Below are positions 57,545 to 64,000 of a stretch of 64,000 nucleotides of DNA, piece after piece; positions within the stretch are counted from its first letter, which is position 1; each line of letters starts with the position of its first letter. Origin of the DNA: Curtobacterium sp. MCBD17_035. Lineage in GTDB: Bacteria; Actinomycetota; Actinomycetes; Actinomycetales; Microbacteriaceae. The position numbers and the translations under genes are program-made. A model generated the notes under the pieces. The model was not told the DNA's origin. It saw only the letters and a program-made list of their open reading frames with translations, and did no database searches. Where the stretch lies: the NCBI RefSeq assembly GCF_003234815.2, contig NZ_CP126279.1, positions 3,286,001-3,350,000 on the forward strand, in the 5' to 3' direction.

Positions 57545-59362
57545 TCAGGAGTTGGTGACGGCGAGCTCGGGCACGAGGACTTCGTCGATCGAGGTCTGCC
57601 GCCATTCCCGGAGCAGGCGGTGGAACCGGACGGGCCCGGGGCTGTACCCGCCGCCCCCACGCTTCCGGGTGCCCTCGCCGTTGTAGTAACCGGGCGTGCA
57701 CTCCGCCAGGAACGCCGCGTTGTCCACCTCCACCTCGTGGATCGTCGCCAACCACCGGTCTTCGGCTTCGACGGTGGGCTCGACCTGCCGTGCGCCCTCG
57801 TCGCGAGCGTGCTCCAGGACCGCGGCGATGTGCGTGGCCTGCTCCTGCAGGATGTGCACGAAGTTCACAGAGTTCGCGTTCTGCAGCGCTCCGAGGTGGA
57901 AGAGGTTCGGGAAGCCGTGCGACACGAATCCGTGCAGTGTCCGGGGGCCTCGTGCCCATGCTTCGAGCAGTTGCGTTCCGTCCCGGCCGTGCACCGGCAG
58001 TGTTCCGGAGATGACGCCCGAGACGCCGGTCTCGAACCCGGTGGCGAAAATGACGGCGTCGACCTCGTACTCCGTGTCGCCGACCACCACACCGGTCTCG
58101 GTCATGGCGGTGATTCCCCCGGTGTCGGCGGTGTCGACCAGGGTCACGTTCGGCCGGTTGAAGGCCTGCAGGTACTTGTCACTGAACGTCGGCCGCTTGC
58201 ACATGTACCGGTACCAGGGCTTGAGGATCTCTGCGGTCGCGGGATCCGTGACGACGGCATCGACGCGTGCACGGATCTGGTCCATCTTGCGGGCGTCCGC
58301 GATCTCGATCAGCCGGTCGCGTTCCTCCGGGTCGAGCGTGTCCTCCGTCTGCCCGGTCAGCATCGTGCGTTGCAGCGCTGCGGTGGAGGTCCAGCCGTCC
58401 TGAATCAGGTCCACCTCGGTCTCTTCGCCGGAGACGACCGCGAGGAAGTTCTCCATGCGTTCCTGCTGCCATCCGGTCGGGAGGCCCGTGGTCCAGTCCG
58501 CGGGCAGATCGCGATTGTCGCGGACGTCCACACTCGACGGGGTCCGCTGGAAAACGGTGAGGTGCGCAGCGTCCTCGGCGACGAGGGGGATCACCTGGAT
58601 GCCCGTCGCACCGGTCCCGACCACCGCGACGCGCTTGTCGGCAAGGCCGGTCATCCCCCCGGCCTGGTCACCACCGGTGTAGCCGTAGTCCCACCGACTC
58701 GTGTGGAACGTGTGTCCCCTGAAGTTCTCCATCCCGGGGATCGCGGGGAGCTTGGGCTGAGATAGCGACCCGGAGGAGACGATGACGTACCGTGCGCGCA
58801 TCGTGTCGCCGCGGTCGGTCCGGACTGCCCAGTCCGCGGTGTCGTCGTCCCAGCGGAGATCGGTGACCCGGGTGTGGAAGAGCACGTCGTCGTACAGGTC
58901 AAAGTGCCTCGCCATCGCCATCGCGTGCCGGCGGATCTCCTCGCCGGGCGCGTACCGGCGAGTGGGGACGGTTCCGACTTCCTCGAGCAGCGGCATGTAC
59001 ACGGAGGCTTCAATGTCGCAGTGGATGCCCGGGTACCGGTTCCAGTACCAGGTACCGCCGAAGTCGCCGCCCTCCTCGGTCATGCGGATGTCCGTGAAGC
59101 CCGCCTGGCGCAGCCGCGCCCCGGTCAGGAGTCCGCCGAACCCGCCACCCACGATGAGCACCTCGACGCGGTCGGTCTTCGCCGGACGATCCGAACGGCG
59201 CGTGTACGGGTCCGTCGCCCAGTACCCGTACGCGCCGCGCATGCCCTGGTACTGCCGGAGCCCGTCAGGACGGATGCGTCGGTCCCGTTCGACCCGGTAC
59301 CGGGCGCGCAACGCCTCCAGGTCCGCTTCGCGCATGCTGCTGTCCGTGGCGATGTCCGTCAT
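57545..59362 (-). CDS. Baeyer-Villiger-type flavin monooxygenase
   Basis: A 605-residue FAD/NADPH monooxygenase that would convert ketones to esters or lactones. The FAD site is VLIVGGGFGGLLTGARLRQA (about 68-87), the class fingerprint is FRGHTFHTSRWD (214-225, pattern FxGxxxHxxxW[P/D]), and the NADPH site is VAVVGTGATGIQVIPL (about 246-261). The N-terminal extension of about 60 residues and the total length put it with the longer members (cyclopentadecanone and acetone monooxygenase-like). ATG 59362 is at the head of the gene, 147 bp from a TetR gene on the same strand. The alpha/beta hydrolase at 62548 could hydrolyse the ester product. Confidence 0.9.
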   Translation of the reverse strand: MTDIATDSSMREADLEALRARYRVERDRRIRPDGLRQYQGMRGAYGYWATDPYTRRSDRPAKTDRVEVLIVGGGFGGLLTGARLRQAGFTDIRMTEEGGDFGGTWYWNRYPGIHCDIEASVYMPLLEEVGTVPTRRYAPGEEIRRHAMAMARHFDLYDDVLFHTRVTDLRWDDDTADWAVRTDRGDTMRARYVIVSSGSLSQPKLPAIPGMENFRGHTFHTSRWDYGYTGGDQAGGMTGLADKRVAVVGTGATGIQVIPLVAEDAAHLTVFQRTPSSVDVRDNRDLPADWTTGLPTGWQQERMENFLAVVSGEETEVDLIQDGWTSTAALQRTMLTGQTEDTLDPEERDRLIEIADARKMDQIRARVDAVVTDPATAEILKPWYRYMCKRPTFSDKYLQAFNRPNVTLVDTADTGGITAMTETGVVVGDTEYEVDAVIFATGFETGVSGVISGTLPVHGRDGTQLLEAWARGPRTLHGFVSHGFPNLFHLGALQNANSVNFVHILQEQATHIAAVLEHARDEGARQVEPTVEAEDRWLATIHEVEVDNAAFLAECTPGYYNGEGTRKRGGGGYSPGPVRFHRLLREWRQTSIDEVLVPELAVTNS

Positions 59363-59436
59363 CGTGCTCCTTGAGATGGGCGGGGCGGCAACAGCTGTTG
59401 CCGCCCCAGCGAGTCAATCGCCGTACCCTTTTTAAC

Positions 59437-59448
59437 TCAATCGCTTGA
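59437..59448. promoter_or_regulatory. Small palindrome upstream of monooxygenase gene
   Basis: TCAA-TCGC-TTGA at 59437-59448 lies about 75 bp before the monooxygenase ATG, in the spacer following the TetR gene. A partial copy, GAGTCAATCG, is at 59411. Candidate TetR operator. Confidence 0.45.
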
Positions 59449-59509
59449 TTTACACTCCCGGGAGATTTCCACCTACTGCGAAGGGGGTCCCCCGAAGGGT
59501 GGACCGCGC

Positions 59510-60190
59510 TCAGGATGGCGACTGCCCGGCAGCGCGCGGAGACGTCACCGCCTCGGCCAGCCACAAGGACGACACGACGTCGATCAGAGAGTCCGCCACG
59601 GCGGACCAGTTCGCCCAGATGCGGGCACCGCCTCGCTCCAGCGCGCGTTCGTGTTCCGCGATCACCTGCGTCAGGAGGATTCGGCCCATCGTCATCCGCT
59701 CAACACGCACCGGCGCTGGGAGGTCCGGGAGGCAGCGCTGGATGCCATGCGCGATGCGCATGAGCCCCGGTGCTTCTCGAGCTTCGTCCATCGCGATGTC
59801 AGCCCAGGCGGGATCCGTCGCGACCTGCGCGCTGAACCGGCCGTACCAGGTCGGTGATCCCAGGGACTCGAGATGGGTGGTCGTCGGACGCACGAAACAG
59901 GCGATCCAGTCGCGGATGTCGTTCCGCCCCTCGACTCGCTGCAGTTCGGCAAGTCGGAGCGCGTTGATGGCGTGCTGGTGCCGGGCGAGGATCGCGCGGA
60001 TGAGATCTGCTTTGCCTCCGAAGTGATACCCGACCGCCGCGGTGTTCCCCTGCCCGGCGGCCTCTCCGATCTGCCGTCCTGACACGTGTGCGATGCCGTA
60101 CTCACCGAAGAGCTGCTCGGCCGCCGTGAGGATCGCGTCCCGGGTTGCAGCCACACGTGACGCTCGGGTCCTCTGCTGGGCATCAGTCAT
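59510..60190 (-). CDS. TetR-family regulator of monooxygenase gene
   Basis: A 226-residue repressor. The first helix is TRDAILTAAEQLFGEYGI, and the helix-turn-helix VSGRQIGEAAGQGNTAAVGY resembles the group whose recognition helix ends in the sequence NxxAVxYHFG. ATG 60190 follows GGGAGGAGCCGCC. The gene is directly upstream of the Baeyer-Villiger monooxygenase on the same strand and is its likely regulator. Confidence 0.9.
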   Translation of the reverse strand: MTDAQQRTRASRVAATRDAILTAAEQLFGEYGIAHVSGRQIGEAAGQGNTAAVGYHFGGKADLIRAILARHQHAINALRLAELQRVEGRNDIRDWIACFVRPTTTHLESLGSPTWYGRFSAQVATDPAWADIAMDEAREAPGLMRIAHGIQRCLPDLPAPVRVERMTMGRILLTQVIAEHERALERGGARIWANWSAVADSLIDVVSSLWLAEAVTSPRAAGQSPS

Positions 60191-60285
60191 GGCGGCTCCT
60201 CCCGTTCCCAGGAGCCTAACGACCGTCCATGTTTCCGAAGGGCTTCCCGAACGGTCATTGCGTCCGCGTGCTGCGCGCGGCCGCG

Positions 60286-60945
60286 TCAGGCGAGAAGGCC
60301 GGCCTGGTAGGCGTACGCGACCAGTTGGGCCCGGTCACGGGCGCCGACCTTCGCCATCGCACGGCTCGCGTGGGTCTTCACCGTGAACGGTGAGACGAAC
60401 AACTCCGCTGCGATGGTGTCATTGTCGTGCCCCGCCGCGATGCTGAGAACCACGTCGCGCTCGCGGGCGGTCAGAGCGAGGAACCGGTCGGCGAGGTCGG
60501 CGTCGATGACGCGGCCCGGGCTGTCGGTGACGTGCCCGATGAGCGCGGCAGAGGCTGCTGCGGACAGGGCACCTCCCCCGGCGATGACTTCCTGCAGACT
60601 GACGATGAGCTCGGCTGGTCCGACGCCCTTGCCGAGGAACCCGTTCGCGCCGGCCCGGAGCGCGGCGAGGACGGTGTCGTCGTGCTCGAAGGTGGTCAGC
60701 ACGACGATGCGGGTCTGCTCGGACGGGATCCGCTCCCGGATCCGTCGCGTCGTTTGGACGCCGTCGATCCCGGGCATGCGGACGTCCATGAGGATGAGAT
60801 CGACGTGGTGATCGTTGAGGAAGGTGAGGGCGGCGAACCCGTCCGCTGCTTCACCGACGACGGTGAAGTCCGGGTGCGCGTCGATGATGGTGCGCAGTCC
60901 GAGCCGGATCATCTCTTGGTCATCGACCAACAGCACGTGTGTCAC
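60286..60945 (-). CDS. NarL/LuxR-type response regulator
   Basis: A 219-residue response regulator. Receiver: LLVDDQEMIRLGLRT, phospho-acceptor Asp54 in LILMDVRMPGIDG, and a Lys in GFLGKGVGPAEL. Output: LTARERDVVLSIAAGHDNDT with VSPFTVKTHASRAMAKVGAR. GTG 60945 overlaps the kinase stop (GTGA), giving a certain pair with the sensor kinase. Target genes are unknown; the adjacent monooxygenase and esterase genes are candidates. Confidence 0.92.
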   Translation of the reverse strand: MTHVLLVDDQEMIRLGLRTIIDAHPDFTVVGEAADGFAALTFLNDHHVDLILMDVRMPGIDGVQTTRRIRERIPSEQTRIVVLTTFEHDDTVLAALRAGANGFLGKGVGPAELIVSLQEVIAGGGALSAAASAALIGHVTDSPGRVIDADLADRFLALTARERDVVLSIAAGHDNDTIAAELFVSPFTVKTHASRAMAKVGARDRAQLVAYAYQAGLLA

Positions 60946-62177
60946 GAGCTGGCTCCTTCGTTCCATGGGATTCGTGCTGTGACGGTGAAGACATCCTCGT
61001 CGGTCCCAAGCTGCAGGGTTCCGCCGGCGGACTCAACGCGTTCGCGCATGCCGATGAGTCCATATCCGCTGCCGTGTGCGGTCGGCGGCGTGGACGCGAC
61101 CGGGTTCGTGACGCTGATCACCACATCAGCCTCGTCCGTCAGCACCGTCAGCGCGGCCTCACCGGTGCCGTACCGGTGGGCGTTCGTCAACGCTTCTTGC
61201 GCCACGCGGAACACCGTCACCCCGACGGCCTCGTGCACCCGGCGAGCTTGGTCGGTGATTTGCGCGTCGATCGATAGGCCAGCGTCCTGGAACGAAGCGG
61301 CCAGCTCGTCGATCGTCGACAGGCCGGGTGTCGGTCGGTGCACGTCGTCGTGGTCGGCGTCGTCGCTGCGGAGCATCGCCAGCGTGCGTTGCGTGTCGCT
61401 GAGGATCGACTGCACGGCGGTGCGCGCCGCGACCAGCGATCGCTGGGTCGCGGCGTCGTCGCGGCCGGCGGTGACTTCGACCGCGCCGATGTGCATGCTC
61501 ACGACGGCGACCTGGTGGCCGACGATGTCGTGCAGGTCGCGGGCGATGCGGACCCGCTCTTCGGCCACTCGCCGTTCGGCTTCGGCCTCCCGTGTCGCGA
61601 TCGCGTCGCGGGTGCGCTGCTCGAGGGACTCCCAGTACTGTCGCTGCAGCCGAAGTGCCGCGCCCACGGCACCACCGGCGACGACGGCGACGATGACCGC
61701 GACGGCGTCGAGACCGACCGCGCGGCCCGCGGAGAGGAAGCTGGCGAGTCCGAAGATGACGGCCATCGCCAGCGCTGTGATCCCGATGCTGCGCGTGGGC
61801 GGCAAGCCGCGCAAGGTGAGTGCGAACAGGACGAACACCACGACGGTGCACTCGCCGATCGGCTCCCGCCCTCCGACGATCACCACGACGACGCCCGCCA
61901 TCGTCAACGTGAGTCCGACCTGCGGTAGACGCGCGGCGACGAGCGCGCCGGCGAGGGTCACGAGTGCGCCGATGCCGGCGAGCAGACCGCCGCCGTTGGT
62001 GACGATGACGACCAGTTCCACGATCATCGCGGTCACGCTCACCCAGAGCGGGAGGCGCTCGAGCACGGGTTGCGTGCGCAGCCACAGCGGGCGCGGCGTC
62101 GCGGGCCCGCCGGGCGTCGGAACGGTCATCCCCTGAGTCTGGGATAGGCCGGTGCCGGTCGTGTACTCCATCTGCAT
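60942..62177 (-). CDS. NarL-type sensor histidine kinase
   Basis: A 411-residue sensor. About five helices in residues 42-178 (VSVTAMIVELVVIVTN, TMAGVVVVIVGG, VFVLFALTL and others) are followed by a coiled linker, the HisKA_3 domain with His216 in RIARDLHDIVGHQVAVVSMH, and an ATPase domain with FRVAQEALTNAHRYG and GYGLIGMRERVESAGG. The start is ATG 62177 because GAGGAACCTG sits just upstream; ATG 62129 is less likely. Its response regulator follows with a 4-bp overlap. No large external sensing domain is present, as in DesK-like kinases that sense the membrane. Confidence 0.9.
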   Translation of the reverse strand: MQMEYTTGTGLSQTQGMTVPTPGGPATPRPLWLRTQPVLERLPLWVSVTAMIVELVVIVTNGGGLLAGIGALVTLAGALVAARLPQVGLTLTMAGVVVVIVGGREPIGECTVVVFVLFALTLRGLPPTRSIGITALAMAVIFGLASFLSAGRAVGLDAVAVIVAVVAGGAVGAALRLQRQYWESLEQRTRDAIATREAEAERRVAEERVRIARDLHDIVGHQVAVVSMHIGAVEVTAGRDDAATQRSLVAARTAVQSILSDTQRTLAMLRSDDADHDDVHRPTPGLSTIDELAASFQDAGLSIDAQITDQARRVHEAVGVTVFRVAQEALTNAHRYGTGEAALTVLTDEADVVISVTNPVASTPPTAHGSGYGLIGMRERVESAGGTLQLGTDEDVFTVTARIPWNEGASS

Positions 62178-62264
62178 CAGGTTCCTCGGTTCTGGGGAAC
62201 GACGCCGACGGGTGTCGCTGCGGTGATGCTGGTCCCCATAGCCGCACCGATGGAAGGACACCTC

Positions 62265-62510
62265 ATGACCACGCTTCTTCCCGCTCGCCCCGCCCGGACG
62301 GCGATGTTCATCTCGACGCCGGCGGAGCTCGACGACGAATCTGACCAGCGGGACCACACCTCTCGTGCTCGGACGATCGCACGGGTCCCGTTGCTGCCGG
62401 TATGGGCGGCGATCGCTGCCACGAGCGCCGTGTTGCGGTTTGCCGGCTTCATGGTGCTGGCCGCTTCGATGCTCCTTCAGAGCGCAGCGCGGGGCATCAT
62501 TTCCCGGTGA
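62265..62510 (+). CDS. Small membrane protein, 81 aa
   Basis: An 81-residue protein with a soluble, acidic N-terminal half (FISTPAELDDESDQRDHTSR) and one or two C-terminal helices (LPVWAAIAATSAVLRFAGFM, VLAASMLLQSAARGI). ATG 62265 has GGAAGGACACCTC upstream, a very good ribosome binding site. It is divergent from the sensor kinase (88-bp gap) and converges on the esterase gene. No family is recognised. It could be a target or modulator of the two-component system. Confidence 0.65.
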   Translation: MTTLLPARPARTAMFISTPAELDDESDQRDHTSRARTIARVPLLPVWAAIAATSAVLRFAGFMVLAASMLLQSAARGIISR

Positions 62511-62547
62511 CGGCTCCGCCGGGCCTTGCAACCGCCTGCAGCGTGGC

Positions 62548-63468
62548 TCAGCGGAGGTGTTCGAGTAGGTGCGCGGTGAACGCGGCCATGAGCGTGTCGA
62601 GGGTCGCTTTCGGCGTGGAGCTTGCGTAGTAGAAGTCGTGGTCGACGTCGTCGAACCGTCGGGTCTCGACCGGCGCGCCGACGGCTACCGCTCGCGCGGT
62701 GAACTCCTCGATGGAGGGGCGCAGCGTGTCGTGCTCCGCGGTGACGACCAGGGTCGGTGGCAGTGCCCGGAGCTCGGCGTCGGAGAGGAAGCTGGGCGAG
62801 ACGAGGGGATCTTTCCGGTCGGTGTCCTCCAGCGGGTAGGCCGTGTCGACCATCTCGAGCATCCCGGCGTTCACGAACGGCTTCTCGATCAGCAAGGTCG
62901 CTTCGGCGGGCGGGATCGACAGGTCCACGGCGGGCACGATGAGGGCGGCAGCGCGAACAGCGGGGCCGTGCTCGCGGGTGGTCTGCGTGAGGGTGCCGAG
63001 GGCGAGGTTCCCCCCGGCGCTGCTGCCAGTCACCGCGATCCGGGTGCCGTCCCATCCCATGGTGTCCCCAGAGCGGGCGACCCACCTGAGCACGTCGAAG
63101 CACTCCCCCAACGCCTGTGGGAACCGGGCTTTGGGAGCTGTGCTGTAGTCGACGTTGACGACGACTGTGCCGACTTCGCCCGCGATCCCTCGAGCGAGGT
63201 GGTTGTCCTGCAGCGGGTTCCCGATCACGAACCCACCACCGTGGGTGTTGATGACCACCGGCGGGGTGGCACCGTTGGCGGCGAGCGGGGCGTCCGCGGG
63301 AGGCCGTGTGATGTAGCAGCGGACTGACCCGTGACGGGTGGGGATGTGCACGATCTCGTTGTCCGGAACCGCTCGGGAGGTCAACTCCACCTTCGGCGCC
63401 CGGATGATTCGTGTGACGAGCGTTGACATCGCCCAGGTGCGGACGCGCATGCCGAGAGGGGCGGCCAT
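62548..63468 (-). CDS. Alpha/beta-hydrolase, HSL-type esterase
   Basis: A 306-residue esterase of the hormone-sensitive-lipase family. The oxyanion-hole motif is INTHGGGFVIG (76-79), the nucleophile Ser150 lies in VTGSSAGGNLALG, and the acid and base are in VTAEHDTLRPSIEEF and DDVDHDFYYAS. ATG 63468. In other actinobacteria such an esterase works after a Baeyer-Villiger monooxygenase; here the two genes are separated by the TetR gene and a two-component system, so the link is suggestive only. Could also be a general carboxylesterase. Confidence 0.9.
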   Translation of the reverse strand: MAAPLGMRVRTWAMSTLVTRIIRAPKVELTSRAVPDNEIVHIPTRHGSVRCYITRPPADAPLAANGATPPVVINTHGGGFVIGNPLQDNHLARGIAGEVGTVVVNVDYSTAPKARFPQALGECFDVLRWVARSGDTMGWDGTRIAVTGSSAGGNLALGTLTQTTREHGPAVRAAALIVPAVDLSIPPAEATLLIEKPFVNAGMLEMVDTAYPLEDTDRKDPLVSPSFLSDAELRALPPTLVVTAEHDTLRPSIEEFTARAVAVGAPVETRRFDDVDHDFYYASSTPKATLDTLMAAFTAHLLEHLR

Positions 63469-63591
63469 GATGGTCTCTTTCTGTGGCGTGGCTACTGGTG
63501 CAGGCGTGCGGGTCGAGCGTGTTCGTCGGTGCCTATCGCGGGCCGGGGATGGAGGGAGGAGCCGCCGCTGACGGCCCCTCCTTCTGTCCGG

Positions 63592-64000
63592 CTACTTGTC
63601 GCGACGGGTCCCGGCTCGAACGGTGTCCGAGCCTGAGGCGGCTGCGGCTGCGGCTGCAGCCGGCTGGCCGGCTGCAGCGGCGTCCTGTCGCGCCTTCTCG
63701 AGTTCGTCGGCTTCTGCGCCGCCGATCGCTTCGCCGCGGGCCACCATGCCGGCCGTGTCGGAGAGCTTGATCTGCGGCAGGAACAGCGCGAGGAGGAACG
63801 CGGCGGCGATGAACGGCAGCAGGTACCAGAACACCGGCGCGAGGGAGTCGGCGTACGCGTTCACGATGCCGTTCTGCACCGCCTCGGGGAGCTTCGCCAC
63901 GGTCGCGGGGTCGATGCTGCCCGCCGAGGACGCCGCATCCGTCGCGGAACCGCCGGCGCCGCGGAACACGTCCGTCAGCGAGGTGGTCAAACGTGCGGTG
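63592..64000 (-). CDS. MFS (DHA2-like) transporter, C-terminal part
   Basis: The reading frame stays open to the window edge. It ends with one long helix pair region (SLAPVFWYLLPFIAAAFLLA), then an Ala-rich tail EKARQDAAAAGQPAAAAAAA ending in Lys. The layout (amphipathic segment SIDPATVAKLPEAVQNGIVN followed by the last helix) is that of the end of 14-helix DHA2 exporters with an outer loop between the last two helices. Most of the gene lies outside the window. It probably forms an operon with the esterase gene 123 bp downstream. Confidence 0.7.
   Translation of the reverse strand, partial: TARLTTSLTDVFRGAGGSATDAASSAGSIDPATVAKLPEAVQNGIVNAYADSLAPVFWYLLPFIAAAFLLALFLPQIKLSDTAGMVARGEAIGGAEADELEKARQDAAAAGQPAAAAAAAASGSDTVRAGTRRDK

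Noticed and set aside
1-64000. Insertion sequences, integrases, tRNA or rRNA genes
   Set aside because: No transposase, integrase or structural RNA signature was found on either strand, although short tRNA-like elements could be missed by eye.

Overview
The window is high-GC DNA from an actinobacterium. Genes are tightly packed, stop and start codons often overlap as ATGA or GTGA, GTG starts are common, and a DtxR-type iron box and a CsoR-type metal box are present. The gene content (FecCD siderophore uptake, many TetR/MFS and MMPL exporter pairs, a tetritol-type sugar cluster, a secreted GH78 rhamnosidase) fits the Microbacteriaceae, and most resembles a plant- or soil-associated genus such as Curtobacterium. 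The genus is an inference; there is no rRNA here to confirm it.

Layout. 1-7.0 kb: one leftward operon. An SsuABC/NMT1-type ABC transporter is followed by a RutA-like flavin oxygenase, a RutB-like amidohydrolase, an NtaA/DszA-type flavin monooxygenase and an MFS carrier, suggesting uptake and oxidative opening of an N-heterocycle, with pyrimidines the best guess. 7.1-10 kb: a hypothetical gene, a VOC/MarR divergent pair with two clear operators, and an MFS carrier. 10.1-14.2 kb: a large secreted alpha-L-rhamnosidase. 14.4-17.2 kb: small genes, including a Phd/RelE toxin-antitoxin module. 17.3-21.4 kb: a siderophore uptake operon (fused FecCD permease, lipoprotein, ATPase) behind a perfect iron box; the ATPase carries an unusual Asp-His-Ala repeat insert. 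21.5-23.1 kb: YdeI and SMP-30 genes. 23.2-29.7 kb: two exporter/TetR pairs (DHA2 and MMPL). 29.8-31.1 kb: a YraQ-type permease with a His-rich tail behind a CsoR box. 31-41.7 kb: AraC regulator, AzlCD, a DUF805 protein lying between two 86-bp direct repeats, a CPBP protease homologue, a two-component system, PhzF, and a TetR/DHA2 pair.

41.8-49.5 kb: a catabolic cluster (MHS carrier, zinc dehydrogenase, LacI regulator, DhaKL-type kinase, RpiB-like and TIM-like isomerases, AP-endonuclease-fold isomerase) that matches the logic of erythritol/threitol breakdown to D-erythrose 4-phosphate. 49.7-54.3 kb: MFS, GrpB, P-loop kinase, SDR and TetR genes. 54.3-55 kb: a sparser stretch with two 50-residue genes. 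55-64 kb: an MMPL exporter, a Baeyer-Villiger monooxygenase with a TetR regulator, a two-component system, a small membrane protein, an HSL-type esterase, and the end of a DHA2 carrier.

Three themes link regions. First, intergenic palindromic repeats recur at five places. Second, several proteins contain in-frame short tandem repeats. Third, the two drug-exporter promoters at 26.1 and 57.3 kb share two identical 10-11 bp blocks spaced one helical turn differently. No transposase, prophage, CRISPR array, tRNA or rRNA was seen.
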